From the NCBI GenBank assembly GCA_002359215.1, contig DEMN01000012.1, forward strand, positions 419,669 to 483,668: a stretch of DNA of 64,000 bases, in the 5' to 3' direction. Every line of letters starts with the position of its first letter. Positions within the stretch are counted from its first letter, which is position 1. Positions 39,757 to 49,563 of the stretch are shown here, piece by piece. The notes beneath the pieces were generated by a model. That model did not search any database. It saw nothing but the letters and a program-made list of their open reading frames with translations, and was not told the origin of the DNA. The DNA comes from Flavobacteriales bacterium UBA2669 (GTDB lineage: Bacteria; Bacteroidota; Bacteroidia; Flavobacteriales_E; Vicingaceae). Position numbers and translations under genes: made by a program.

Positions 39757-41034
39757 TTAATCAGGCTGTTTTAAGTTAATTAATCTTTTGTAATAAAATA
39801 TCAAAGGATAGAGCGAAAGTAAAATAAAACCTGCTCCTATAAAGTAAGTCCAAATAATATTGTTGTCTTCAGAGAAAAAAGCAACTGAAAAAATACCAAT
39901 AAAAGTAAAGCGTAAGAAAATATTGATAGATTGAAAAACACTTCCTGTTCTGCCAATAATATTATTTGGAATATGGTTGAAGATATATGTAACTCGCATA
40001 ATTCTAGAACCTGAATTGGTTAATCCTAAAACAAAACAACTTAACACTAATATAATAGAACTTTTGGTAAATACTAATACTAATAAAGTAACAATAGCTA
40101 AACTCATTAATATTATAATGGCTTTAATGGTATTGGTTTTCATAAAAACTCGGTGAATTCCTAAACCTGCCGATAAAGCTCCTAATGCTTGTAAAACTTC
40201 TGCGGAAGCGTAAATAGAAGCATCTTTCTTTAGGTGGTTAGAAATATAAATCGGCAACAGTTGGTGGATATGAATAAGTACAATTACAAAAATGGCAAAA
40301 GAACCAACTCCAAAGTGAAATATTAAAGGATGTTCTTTAAGATAAGAAAAACCAGATTTTAATCGGTTGAAAATGTTGCCTGAGTTCATGGTTTCTACAA
40401 AGCTTTTTTCGTATTTAATAAGTGATATTAAGCCCAACGCTAGAGCATAAGTAACAGCATCAAGCAAAAAAATTTCATGCATTTGCCATGGTTCTATTAA
40501 TAGAAAATTGAAATTAGCCAAACCAAGTTTTGTAAGCAAATCGGTGTTAATTCCTGTAATTAAAACAGCAGCCAACGCTCCGGCAATTATACTGGTAGAT
40601 TGACCTTGAACTTCAATTAGTGAGTTAATTTTTCTATAGTCTTTTTTGTCGCTAATTTCTTGTCCGAAAGCATAAAGCGTGGGGTAGTGGATGTTATAAA
40701 CAAACATGGTGTAACAAAAAACTGCTCCAATACCAATAGCAGAAAGTCCGTTGTTGTAAAAACCAAAAGCCGCAATACTGCCAATGAATAGCGTACCGAC
40801 TATGGAAATGGTTAAAAATATATTTTTTCTAGAATATTTGTCAATTAGTGTACCTACATATAAGCCCCAAAAGAGAGAAAGGATGGTAGCAGTTCCATAC
40901 ATAATACCAAAATTGGAGCTCTGTTTAAGTACATCGGCAAAATACCAAGGAATAGCCAACATACTAATGCCTTGAGCCATGCCCGAAACGGCATTGGCAC
41001 TAAGTAATAAATAAAGTGCTTTTTTGTTTTTCAT
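39757..41034 (-). CDS. MFS transporter
   Basis: 425 aa, 12 predicted membrane helices. The layout fits the EntS-like/MFS_3 group: MAQGISMLAIPWYFADVL in helix 1, YVGTLIDKYSRKNIFL (motif A, with a D-K-YSR loop), and a central loop near residue 215. It probably exports a small compound. The substrate cannot be inferred, and no siderophore genes are nearby. It is convergent with the winged-helix regulator, and its start region is adjacent to recX. Confidence 0.85.
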   Translation of the reverse strand: MKNKKALYLLLSANAVSGMAQGISMLAIPWYFADVLKQSSNFGIMYGTATILSLFWGLYVGTLIDKYSRKNIFLTISIVGTLFIGSIAAFGFYNNGLSAIGIGAVFCYTMFVYNIHYPTLYAFGQEISDKKDYRKINSLIEVQGQSTSIIAGALAAVLITGINTDLLTKLGLANFNFLLIEPWQMHEIFLLDAVTYALALGLISLIKYEKSFVETMNSGNIFNRLKSGFSYLKEHPLIFHFGVGSFAIFVIVLIHIHQLLPIYISNHLKKDASIYASAEVLQALGALSAGLGIHRVFMKTNTIKAIIILMSLAIVTLLVLVFTKSSIILVLSCFVLGLTNSGSRIMRVTYIFNHIPNNIIGRTGSVFQSINIFLRFTFIGIFSVAFFSEDNNIIWTYFIGAGFILLSLYPLIFYYKRLINLKQPD

Positions 41035-41038
41035 TCCT

Positions 41039-41046
41039 TATTTTTG
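41039..41046 (+). promoter_or_regulatory. -7 box of recX
   Basis: TATTTTTG, an exact TAnnTTTG match. It covers an in-frame TTG at 41044, which argues that recX starts at the ATG at 41068, 21 nt downstream. Confidence 0.5.
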
Positions 41047-41067
41047 AAGCGTAAAAATACCTCTTTT

Positions 41068-41532
41068 ATGGCTCAATTTTTTAAAAATATGCAACCCGAA
41101 AAAGCCTTAGAAAAAGCTAAATGGTATTGTTCTTTTCAGGAAAGATGTAAACAGCATGTGTTGAATAGGTTAATAGCATGGAAAGTAGAAAAACAATATA
41201 TGGATAACATTATTGAAAAGTTGGAAGATGATGATTTTTTGAATGAAACTCGTTTTGCAGAAGCATTTGTTAGAGGAAAGTTTACCATTAAAAATTGGGG
41301 AAGAATAAAAATTACCGCACAATTATATCAACTTCATATCAATAAAAAAGATATAGATGTAGCTATGGAAACTATTGATGAAGAGGAATATTTTAAAACC
41401 TTAAACCATTTGGCTGAAAAGAAAAAAGAGCAATTGGAAGAAGAGGAAGATGCAAATGAACGAAAAGCCAAACTTTTTCGTTATTTGTCTTCAAAGGGTT
41501 ATGAATCAGATCTAATATATAAGGTGTTATAA
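41068..41532 (+). CDS. recX: RecX-family regulator
   Basis: 154 aa from the ATG at 41068; the in-frame TTG at 41044 lies inside the -7 box and is rejected. Three-helix repeats typical of RecX: ALEKAKWYCSFQERCKQHVL, DDFLNETRFAEAFVRGKFTI, WGRIKITAQLYQLHI and ERKAKLFRYLSSKGYESDLI. RecX binds RecA filaments and limits or tunes recombination. recA is not adjacent. Normal length. Confidence 0.88.
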   Translation: MAQFFKNMQPEKALEKAKWYCSFQERCKQHVLNRLIAWKVEKQYMDNIIEKLEDDDFLNETRFAEAFVRGKFTIKNWGRIKITAQLYQLHINKKDIDVAMETIDEEEYFKTLNHLAEKKKEQLEEEEDANERKAKLFRYLSSKGYESDLIYKVL

Positions 41533-41558
41533 GAAGATATTAATTGCTGTTGATTTTG

Positions 41559-41566
41559 TATTTTTG
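41559..41566 (+). promoter_or_regulatory. -7 box of the gene at 41590
   Basis: TATTTTTG, an exact TAnnTTTG match, 23 nt before the ATG. Confidence 0.45.
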
Positions 41567-41589
41567 TTTCTTTGAAATTAAAATAACCT

Positions 41590-42111
41590 ATGGAAGAGTT
41601 TTTAGATATATTAAAGTACATTTTACCTTCGTTGGTAGTACTTGCAGCTACCTTATTGGTAATTAAAAAATTTATGGATGCTGAGCAACGTAAACATATG
41701 TATGAAATAAGAAAAGAAAACCAAAAAGTGGTTACTCCTTTACGTTTACAAGCATACGAAAGAATTGTATTGCTTATGGAAAGGATTTCTCCTGAAAATT
41801 TAGTACTGAGAGTTCATAAGCCGGGAATGAGTGCTAAACTATTGCAAGATAATTTAATTGTAACAGTTAAAACAGAGTTTGAGCACAATTTAGCACAGCA
41901 AATTTATATCTCATCATCAACATGGGATGTAGTAAAAAAAGTGAAAGAAGACATTATTAGAGCTATTAATATTGCAGGTTCTCAACTGCCAAGTGATGCA
42001 ACAGGTGTAGAATTTGGACAAAAACTTTTTGAAGTGATGTCGAAATTAGAGAAATCACCAACTCATGTAGCAATAAGTATTGTGAAAAATGAAATCAGAC
42101 AATTGTTTTAA
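41590..42111 (+). CDS. Conserved Bacteroidota protein with one membrane helix
   Basis: 173 aa. N-terminal membrane helix (ILKYILPSLVVLAATLLVI), a basic turn KKFMDAEQRKHMYEIRKENQ, then a soluble domain with PLRLQAYERIVLLMERISPE and VKTEFEHNLAQQIYISSSTW. The pattern is highly conserved across Bacteroidota as an uncharacterised family (I recall DUF7935, not verified). It is probably on the inner membrane facing the cytoplasm. Function unknown. Confidence 0.8.
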   Translation: MEEFLDILKYILPSLVVLAATLLVIKKFMDAEQRKHMYEIRKENQKVVTPLRLQAYERIVLLMERISPENLVLRVHKPGMSAKLLQDNLIVTVKTEFEHNLAQQIYISSSTWDVVKKVKEDIIRAINIAGSQLPSDATGVEFGQKLFEVMSKLEKSPTHVAISIVKNEIRQLF

Positions 42112-42113
42112 AA

Positions 42114-43166
42114 CTATTTAAAACGTACACTGTGACCTCTAGAAGGAGTTGAATTGAAGTTTCCGTAATATCCTAAACTTAATTCAAAACCTCCGTTTCC
42201 GCTTGTAGCAGCGGTTAAGTCAGACATATTGATGTCATAACTAACCCCCATAGAAAAACCTAGCCAATTGAATCTTATTACAGCGTATAGTGCATCTCCA
42301 ACACGTAAATAAGGACCAATAGACATAGACATTTCATTTTGATGATTGGTAAATTTGGACGCACTTTGCAACCTCATTTTTGCTTCGGCACCCAAATTAA
42401 AATACCTGTTTGGGCCTTGTTGGGTAAAAATAAAATTAGGAAGAACAGAAAAACCATTACTAGTAACAGCAGCATTTCCACCACCTCTACCAACTTCAGC
42501 ACCACCATGTATAGTGAATTTTCTTAATAAAGGATCTTCATCACTGTTAAAAGATACATTTGGAGCATTTAAGTGAAATAAAGAAACTCCTGCAAAATAT
42601 CTTGTAAAATCGGTAGGAGAATAGAACCAATGAATTCCTGTTGCCATATCAAAAACATTTACAGAATTTCCACCAAACTGATCAATTGTAGAAATTTCAG
42701 AATCAAAAGTAACACCATTCCATTGGTCATGAAAAGTTAAATTATTATAGTTTAAAGAGCGTTGTATCGCACCAGCTTGAAAACCAACTGAAAGAAAATG
42801 ATTTTTGTTTCCTCCACCAATATCTAAGTGATAAGCTAATGCTAAACTATATTTAACGTTAGAAAACTTTGATACTCCGGCATCATCTTTATAAAAATTT
42901 AAGCCTAAACCAAACATTCCTCCCTTCATTCTTTTTAAAACGGGAGAATCAAAAGAAGCTGCTATAGTGGTATAAGGTTCACTAACAGACGCCCACTGGT
43001 TTCTGTAATTTAATAAACCTCTTAAATCTCCATTGAATGCACCTGCACTAGCAGGGTTAACCGTCATAGGAGAAGCAAAAAATTGCGAGAAATGTACATC
43101 TTGTTGTCCGAATAAAGGAATACTAACTATTAAAGATAAAATGACAGTTATATATAAATTTTTCAT
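42114..43166 (-). CDS. PorP/SprF-family outer-membrane protein
   Basis: 350 aa. Signal peptide MKNLYITVILSLIVSIPLFG, then the family start QQDVHFSQFFASPMTVNPA, followed by SAGAFNGDLRGLLNYRNQW, and a beta-barrel of about 14 strands. PorP/SprF proteins work with T9SS: SprF is needed to place the adhesin SprB on the surface and is encoded just after it. Here the gene lies just after a large PKD protein with a type B sorting signal, the same arrangement. Confidence 0.93.
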   Translation of the reverse strand: MKNLYITVILSLIVSIPLFGQQDVHFSQFFASPMTVNPASAGAFNGDLRGLLNYRNQWASVSEPYTTIAASFDSPVLKRMKGGMFGLGLNFYKDDAGVSKFSNVKYSLALAYHLDIGGGNKNHFLSVGFQAGAIQRSLNYNNLTFHDQWNGVTFDSEISTIDQFGGNSVNVFDMATGIHWFYSPTDFTRYFAGVSLFHLNAPNVSFNSDEDPLLRKFTIHGGAEVGRGGGNAAVTSNGFSVLPNFIFTQQGPNRYFNLGAEAKMRLQSASKFTNHQNEMSMSIGPYLRVGDALYAVIRFNWLGFSMGVSYDINMSDLTAATSGNGGFELSLGYYGNFNSTPSRGHSVRFK

Positions 43167-43193
43167 AATAATAAAATTAAATGTAAAATGAGT

Positions 43194-45686
43194 TTATCTT
43201 ATTAAAGTAACATTACCTTTTAATTCTTGAATAGTACCATCTAACATGGTAGCCTTTACATAATAAACAAAAACTCCTGGATTTACAGGGTTGCTATTAT
43301 GTGTTCCATCCCAACCTTCAGTTTTTTCGCTTGTAAAAAATACCTCTTGTCCATATCGGTTATAAATAGAGAACGTTAATGATTCAATTCCTATTTCTCC
43401 TCTAACTAATAAAAGGTCATTAGTTCCGTCACCATTTGGCGTAAATGCACTTGGTACACCAATATTAAACTGCATATCAACATTAACCGTTACCGTATCA
43501 TAAACTATACAACCATTTTCTGCTTCGTAAGCAACAATATAAATACTTGTATCAGTTGGTTGAATTACGGTGGTGGTTTGGCAAAGTACACAAGTTAAAT
43601 TGTTTATTGGACTCCAAGTGTAAGTTCCTCCGCTTATAATGTTTCCAGATGTGTCTGTAGCTTGAGCCGTAAGGGTAACATTTGTTCCAAAAGTTATGGT
43701 GGTGTCTGAATAAGCTGTAATAATAGCAGGGTCGCTAACAGTTATGGTGTCTATTACAGAACTTGTACCATAAGCATTTGTAACCTCTAGGGTAACTACA
43801 AATTTTCCGATGGTATCAGGCCAACAAACTAATCCCGGGTCTTCTAAATTAGAAGAATCAGGAACTGCACCTTCGAAAGTCCAAACCCATGATGTTGGTT
43901 TTCCACCAGAACCATTATAAGAAAACTCTACACAACCATTTTTACAAATTTTTCCGTTACTAGGGTTCATTCCAATAGCTGCGATTGGTGAATTACAAGA
44001 ATCTACAACTATAGTAATTGTTGTATCACTACTTCCACCAGGATAATTTATTTGAAGAGTTATATTAAAACTTCCGGCATTGTTAAAAGAGACTGTATGT
44101 GGTCCAGGGGTATTGGCAATAAGCGGATTTCCTCCATTAAAAGTCCAGTTCCATGTGTTTATACCAGAACCTGTACTATTATCTGTAAAAGTAATAGAGT
44201 CTCCCATGCATATTGTATCTGCTGAAGCTATAAAGGAAGCTTGAGGTTGAGCACAATTATTAACAACTATAGCAATAGTTGTATCGTGTGTACCATTAGC
44301 ATCGGTAATTTGCAGGTTAATATTATGTGTACCTGCAGTATTGAAAACTACTGTATGAGGACCTTGAGTATTAGCAGTTGCAGGAGTACCTGTTGGGAAA
44401 GTCCAGCTCCATGAAGTAATGCCAGAACCTGTACTATTATCTGTAAAAGTAATAGAATTCCCGGTACAAATAGTATCAGCAGAAGAGGTAAAAGAAGCAG
44501 TAGGTTGTGAGCAGTTATTTACAGTAACTGTAACTTGAGCAGTATTACTACAGTTGTTACCGTCCGTACCTGTAACAGTATAGGTTGTTGTAGTTGTTGG
44601 GTTAAAAGCTACACCATCAGTCACTCCATTATCCCAAGTGTAAGAAGTTGCACCACCACCTGTTAAAGTTACAGGATCGCCAGAGCAAATTGAAGTTGCA
44701 CTAGCATTCGCAGTTACTGTTGGGAGTGGATTAACGGTAATAGGTAACGTTATATTATCTGTTCCATTAACATCAGTAACTGTTAAACTGATATTATGCG
44801 TACCAGCAGTATTAAAAACTACTGTATGTGGTCCTACGGTGTTAGCTGTTCCGGGTGTTCCTGTTGTAAAAGTCCAGTTATAAGTTGTAGCTCCAGAAGT
44901 AGTACTAGCATCTGTAAAAGTAATAGAATCGCCTACGCAAATTGTGGAACTAGAAGTGGTAAAGTTAGCATTTGGTCCAGCTGTAGCAGGAATAGTTAAG
45001 GTAATATCGTCCACGGCAAAAGACGGATCATTTCCGATACCATCATCATTATTAATCCATCTAAAACCAATTTTAACATTGGCATTGTTGTTTGCAGAAG
45101 CAGGTAAAGGAATAGAAAAAGAAGTCCATAAACCTTGTGGAGTACAAGCACCTAAAGGTGGCTTAGCTAATGGATCTAATAATGTCCATGTAGCTCCATC
45201 AAAATACCAAAGCGAAGCATCATCTAAAGTTCCATCTCCATTTTCTATATAATTAAAGTTTAAGGTAATATTTGTTTGACCTGTTAAATTTATGGTTGGA
45301 GATTCAGCTCTTTTATCTGTTGTTACACAAAAGAAAGAGCCACATAATCCACCTGCATTATATGCAGCACCATTGTCAGCAGGAAGACCTAGTGCAGCAA
45401 CAGCAACATTTCCAACATGTAGTGAAGGATCTGTAGAGGCACAGGCAGAACCACAAGCTCCAGCTGCATTTCCACATTCTGCTCCACTAACAAACCATTC
45501 GTTTGCTTCAGGATCATTAGCTCCTATATTTGTAATGGTCCAAGCTCCATTAGTTCCTGCATAACCACTTGCCAAACAAGCAGAAGCACAGTTGTTTTGA
45601 AAATCTTCTGTCCAAATTACGGTTTGACTTTTAGCGGTTGTTATTAAAATCAGGCACGAAAAAAGAATAAGTATTTTATTTACCAT
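43194..45686 (-). CDS. PKD-repeat surface protein with T9SS type B (gliding-motility-associated) sorting domain
   Basis: 830 aa. Signal peptide MVNKILILFSCLILITTAKS. About residues 25-235 form a jelly-roll-like domain (TVIWTEDFQNNCASACLA) with many Cys. Then PKD domains of ~85 residues with TICxGxSITFTDxST and a Trp-containing core. The C-terminal ~90 residues (NIGVPSAFTPNGDGTNDLLL...GNVTLIR) are a type B sorting domain, which needs a PorP/SprF partner, encoded 28 nt downstream. Likely a surface adhesin. Confidence 0.93.
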   Translation of the reverse strand: MVNKILILFSCLILITTAKSQTVIWTEDFQNNCASACLASGYAGTNGAWTITNIGANDPEANEWFVSGAECGNAAGACGSACASTDPSLHVGNVAVAALGLPADNGAAYNAGGLCGSFFCVTTDKRAESPTINLTGQTNITLNFNYIENGDGTLDDASLWYFDGATWTLLDPLAKPPLGACTPQGLWTSFSIPLPASANNNANVKIGFRWINNDDGIGNDPSFAVDDITLTIPATAGPNANFTTSSSTICVGDSITFTDASTTSGATTYNWTFTTGTPGTANTVGPHTVVFNTAGTHNISLTVTDVNGTDNITLPITVNPLPTVTANASATSICSGDPVTLTGGGATSYTWDNGVTDGVAFNPTTTTTYTVTGTDGNNCSNTAQVTVTVNNCSQPTASFTSSADTICTGNSITFTDNSTGSGITSWSWTFPTGTPATANTQGPHTVVFNTAGTHNINLQITDANGTHDTTIAIVVNNCAQPQASFIASADTICMGDSITFTDNSTGSGINTWNWTFNGGNPLIANTPGPHTVSFNNAGSFNITLQINYPGGSSDTTITIVVDSCNSPIAAIGMNPSNGKICKNGCVEFSYNGSGGKPTSWVWTFEGAVPDSSNLEDPGLVCWPDTIGKFVVTLEVTNAYGTSSVIDTITVSDPAIITAYSDTTITFGTNVTLTAQATDTSGNIISGGTYTWSPINNLTCVLCQTTTVIQPTDTSIYIVAYEAENGCIVYDTVTVNVDMQFNIGVPSAFTPNGDGTNDLLLVRGEIGIESLTFSIYNRYGQEVFFTSEKTEGWDGTHNSNPVNPGVFVYYVKATMLDGTIQELKGNVTLIR
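44164..44950 (-). repeat. Near-identical PKD repeat segments in the adhesin gene
   Basis: A block including ACTATTATCTGTAAAAGTAA occurs at 44164-44230 and again at 44421-44487, and in a more diverged form near 44885-44950. DNA identity between the first two is higher than the protein would need, suggesting duplication or conversion between PKD units. Confidence 0.6.
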
Positions 45687-46045
45687 AATGAATAGTTTTT
45701 GTAAATGTATAATTTAATCAGTTATTTACGCTACAATTATAGTCTTAATTTTTTTTAAATAGGTTGTCTCAATGGACAAAAAAAATGTTTTTTTTTGTTC
45801 AATGGTACGAATAAAGTAACTTTTTGTTTAAAAATGTATAGTCTTTATTTGGGATGTATTTATAGAAAACTTATAAAGACCAGTATTAAGGATTGAAATT
45901 AATATATAAGACCTAGAACTCTTAAAAATAAGAATTTAGATAAATATTATTTTATTGAAAAATCATCTCTAAAGTTGTTAAGAATTACCTTCTATGTAGT
46001 AATTACGAATAGGGTATTTTCTTTTATAAAAAAAACGTTTGTAGT
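45687..46045. other. Intergenic, 359 nt, AT-rich
   Basis: No open frame. Structures seen: an A8/T9 run that can fold on itself (about 45775-45802), and an inverted repeat GTCTTTAT (45841-45848) with ATAAAGAC (45873-45880). The promoter of the PKD/PorP pair should be here, but no convincing TAnnTTTG on the minus strand was found. Confidence 0.4.
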
Positions 46046-48124
46046 TTACAATACTTTGAATTCAACACGTCTATTGTGGGCTCTGTTCTCATCACTGTCA
46101 TTAGCTACAATTGGAGAAGATTTTCCATAACCAACAGCAGTTAATCGATTTTTGTTTATACCTTTTTCAATTAAATAATTTAATACAGATTTGGCTCTAT
46201 TTTCAGAGAGGTTGTTATTATATTGGTCACTACCTTGGTCGTCTGTATGTCCTCCAATTTCAATATTCAATTTTGGATTTTCATTTAGGATATCAAATAA
46301 CCTATCAATTTCATTAAAAGATTCAGGCATTAAATCCGCACTATTAAATTCAAAAAAAATGTTATTTAATCTAATTGCTTCTCCTTTTTCAATAGGCAAT
46401 AAATATAAGTTTTTTGCAAATTCGTTATAAGCAGAAACGGCTTTTAAATCAATGTTTTCACTAATAGGATAAAATTCTTTTTGTTGGGCTACAAAGCTGT
46501 ATTTTTTTCCGGGAGGAAGAATTATTTTGTAAGCACCTGTAATTGGATCTGAAGTAGCAACACCAAGTTCAATATTAGCTTCAATATCATAGTATTTGAT
46601 ATTAGCTTGCATTGGTTGGTTAGTTTTTTTATTGTAAACTATTCCGGAAACGAAAGTAATAGGTTCCGGTTTCTCGGCATTTTCTATTTTATAAATATCA
46701 CCACGAGAAGATAGGTAGGCAGTTTCTCCTTTTGCATCTAAAAAATAACCAACATCAAACCCGGGAGAATTTACTTTTGTTCCCATATTTTTTGGTGTAC
46801 TCCAATTGGTCCAACTATCATCTAACCTTTTAGAAGTAAAAATATCTACATCTCCAAAACCTTTATGTCCGTCAGTAGAAAAATATAAGGTTTTATTATC
46901 AGCAGCAATAAATGGTTTAGTTTCATCACCAAAAGTGTTGATTACATTACCCATGTGTTTGGGTTTAGACCAAGTATTTTTTTTAGTTAAGAAACTAACA
47001 TACAAATCTTTTTCACCCAAACTTTCTTTTCTTTCTAGTGCCATAATTAATGTTTTATTGTCGTTGCACAAAAAGTAAGAAACATATTTATTGTCATTAT
47101 AATAATCTTCTATTATAAAAGGTTTAGGAACTTCCCACCCATCAGAAGTTTTATAAGTAATAGAAAGCCCTTGTCCATCAGGAGAACCATCAGATTTGTA
47201 AGTATTAGCAACAACTAATGAGTTGTTATCGGGAGAAACAGAAACCATAAAGTTTTTACCCGTATTGTTTAGGGGTTTTCCAAAGTTTTTCATCAATGTC
47301 CACTCGCCATTTTCATCTAATGTAGAATACCAAATATCTTGATCATCATCAGCAGATCCAGTATTTTCAGGTGAGTCAGATCGGTTAATATAAAGTGTTT
47401 TACCGTCAGGAGAAATTATGGGAGAAAGCTCATCATATTTAGTGTTAACATTATCGTTAAGCTTTACTTTATCTGCAATTTTATCTGCATTTTCAATTAA
47501 ATGAATATCTCTAGGAGATTTAGTTACTTTCAATTCGTCAACTTCTATGGTTATGTTTCCTCCGGCAAAATAAGCCAATCTGTTGCCGTAATAACTGTGA
47601 TTTCCAGATTTATAAACTTCTTCGTTATTAATATAGTAAGTGACAATATTAGCTGTTTTTACCACTTTAAGTGTGTTGTAGCTTTTTAATCCGGTATTAA
47701 TGGCCTTATGTTCTTTATAGTTAACTTTTATGTGATCTTTTTTACTATAATAATGGTTGATTTTATATTGTCCATTAGCTGTAATAAAAAATTGATGATA
47801 GGCTTCGCTGTTCGAGTAAAGGGAAAATAAAATTCCTTGGGCTAAATCTTTATCTCCCTTAATCTGTTTTAGCTTTACTTCAATAGTAAAATCTTCTTCA
47901 TCAGCAGAGAGGTTATTTATAGTAGTAAATATCCATCTAGAAGAAGTTGTTTTATTCTCAAACTGGTAATGACCTTTGGTGACATCTGTTTTTAAGTTTT
48001 CATCATCGGCAATATACCAATTGTTTGTGTTATCGTTAAACTCTTCGTTTATTAATACGGTTTCTTGAGCTGAAATGGTTAAGGAAAAAATTACAGTAAA
48101 ATATAAAAGGATAAATTTTTTCAT
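46046..48124 (-). CDS. OmpA-family protein with WD40-like (PD40) repeats
   Basis: 692 aa. Signal peptide MKKFILLYFTVIFSLTISA. About 20-200 is a lectin/LamG-like jelly roll (EEFNDNTNNWYIADDE). About 210-490 is a beta-propeller of PD40 repeats (SPIISPDGKTLYINR and VSPDNNSLVVAN). A carboxypeptidase-regulatory-like segment follows (TFVSGIVYNKKTNQPMQANI), and the C-terminal ~120 residues are an OmpA peptidoglycan-binding domain (FFEFNSADLMPES, IEIGGHTDDQGSDQYNNNLS, and NRRVEFKVL). It resembles PorE, the T9SS peptidoglycan anchor, in domain order, though the lectin part differs. It lies upstream of the PKD/PorP pair on the same strand. Confidence 0.9.
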   Translation of the reverse strand: MKKFILLYFTVIFSLTISAQETVLINEEFNDNTNNWYIADDENLKTDVTKGHYQFENKTTSSRWIFTTINNLSADEEDFTIEVKLKQIKGDKDLAQGILFSLYSNSEAYHQFFITANGQYKINHYYSKKDHIKVNYKEHKAINTGLKSYNTLKVVKTANIVTYYINNEEVYKSGNHSYYGNRLAYFAGGNITIEVDELKVTKSPRDIHLIENADKIADKVKLNDNVNTKYDELSPIISPDGKTLYINRSDSPENTGSADDDQDIWYSTLDENGEWTLMKNFGKPLNNTGKNFMVSVSPDNNSLVVANTYKSDGSPDGQGLSITYKTSDGWEVPKPFIIEDYYNDNKYVSYFLCNDNKTLIMALERKESLGEKDLYVSFLTKKNTWSKPKHMGNVINTFGDETKPFIAADNKTLYFSTDGHKGFGDVDIFTSKRLDDSWTNWSTPKNMGTKVNSPGFDVGYFLDAKGETAYLSSRGDIYKIENAEKPEPITFVSGIVYNKKTNQPMQANIKYYDIEANIELGVATSDPITGAYKIILPPGKKYSFVAQQKEFYPISENIDLKAVSAYNEFAKNLYLLPIEKGEAIRLNNIFFEFNSADLMPESFNEIDRLFDILNENPKLNIEIGGHTDDQGSDQYNNNLSENRAKSVLNYLIEKGINKNRLTAVGYGKSSPIVANDSDENRAHNRRVEFKVL

Positions 48125-48238
48125 AAGATATTTTTTTAATAATGAGCTTCAAAACTAGTGAAGGGGGAATATTAAAAAAATAAGTCATTTGACGTATCTT
48201 GTTGGTGAAAACAGAAAAAAAAGAGATTTTTTAATTTT

Positions 48239-49519
48239 TTATGTTGAAGCAATCATGTTTTTTACCAATTTTTTCAAAATGGTATCTAACACTATATAGC
48301 ATATCGAAAGGCAAATAGCAGAGATTAAAAGCGTATATTCAAAACTAAAATATAAACTGCCTATATAAAAGGTTACTGCTCTAACAATGGTTGTTGTTAT
48401 ATTGAAATATAATAAAATATCTAATCGGTCTATAATGTTAGAAATGGAGCCTACCGGAGAAATTAAATTATTGAACAATACCAAAATAGCAAAGTATTTA
48501 ATCATTTCTCCTGCTTGTCTCCAATCATTTCCAAACCATTCAAAAATAAATGGAGCGGCTAATGAAAGAAAAAGTAAAAGAGGAACTAACACCCAAAACA
48601 TTTTTTTTTGAATACGATAAATGAGTGCTAGAAAGCCTTTTTTGTCATTTTGAAATAGTTCGCTGGCACGTTGATAAAAGACCCTAGAAATAGCGGCTAC
48701 CAATAATCCTATGGGAATGCTTACCACTTTTTCTGCCATAAAATAATACCCGGCAGTTTTTTCAGTAAAAAAGAAAATGATAAAAATAGGTGTTCCGTTG
48801 GAAACAATAGCACTTAATATCCCTGACAATGTATAGAAGGTAAGGTAATCTTTGTATTTTTTTCCTATAGTTTTTAAATTGAGGACAGTGGTTGTTTTTA
48901 TCGTTTGCCAAAAAGAAGTAGGGAGTTTTACTGCTAACATAATAAAAGCAATAATATTGGAAAGTACATTTGCAATTATTAACCCTCCTGAGAGGTACCC
49001 TAACCATCCAAAAGTTACGCCACCTGTAGAGTTTGTGCCTGATTTTAGTATATCAGACATGGAAATGGTTTTGTATCCCTTATGTTTGTTAAAGTAGTAC
49101 TGAGTGCTTCGTATTAAAGCACCAAAGAAAATAGCTAAGGGAAGTAATAAAATATAAGCTCCCATGCTTGATTTATTGAGCCACACTAAGATATTTTTAT
49201 GAAAAAAATAGATGAAAATAAAAAGCACAACATTAAACCAAAAACTGATGAAAGTAGCCAAGGTCCATAGTAGAATAGCCGATTTTTCTTTTTTTTCTAT
49301 AACAATAGCTGCATCAAATCTGCCTGTGCTAAGCATAGAAAGCACCATAAAAAGAGCCATAAAAAGTGAATAAGCTCCAATTTGTTCTGCTGAGTATAGT
49401 CGGGTAATAATTGGAAGTGCCAAGAAAGCTATGGCATGTACTATTATTTGTCCAACAATAAGTGTAGTAACATGTTTACTAAATTCTGAACGGGCTATAA
49501 ATGTTGGAAATTTAATCAA
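48239..49519 (-). CDS. Wzx-like polysaccharide flippase
   Basis: 426 aa, with about 12 to 14 hydrophobic helices. The N-terminus (HVTTLIVGQIIVHAIAFLAL, then PIITRLYSAEQIGAYSLFMA) fits the MOP/polysaccharide-transport family. Flippases move lipid-linked oligosaccharides across the inner membrane. It is apart from the sugar transferase at 23625, so the surface-glycan genes are scattered. Single gene between the OmpA-family gene and an outer-membrane protein. Confidence 0.88.
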   Translation of the reverse strand: MIKFPTFIARSEFSKHVTTLIVGQIIVHAIAFLALPIITRLYSAEQIGAYSLFMALFMVLSMLSTGRFDAAIVIEKKEKSAILLWTLATFISFWFNVVLFIFIYFFHKNILVWLNKSSMGAYILLLPLAIFFGALIRSTQYYFNKHKGYKTISMSDILKSGTNSTGGVTFGWLGYLSGGLIIANVLSNIIAFIMLAVKLPTSFWQTIKTTTVLNLKTIGKKYKDYLTFYTLSGILSAIVSNGTPIFIIFFFTEKTAGYYFMAEKVVSIPIGLLVAAISRVFYQRASELFQNDKKGFLALIYRIQKKMFWVLVPLLLFLSLAAPFIFEWFGNDWRQAGEMIKYFAILVLFNNLISPVGSISNIIDRLDILLYFNITTTIVRAVTFYIGSLYFSFEYTLLISAICLSICYIVLDTILKKLVKNMIAST

Positions 49520-49563
49520 AGAAAATCTGTTTTTGCCTTATTAACATTCAACAATTCATTTCA

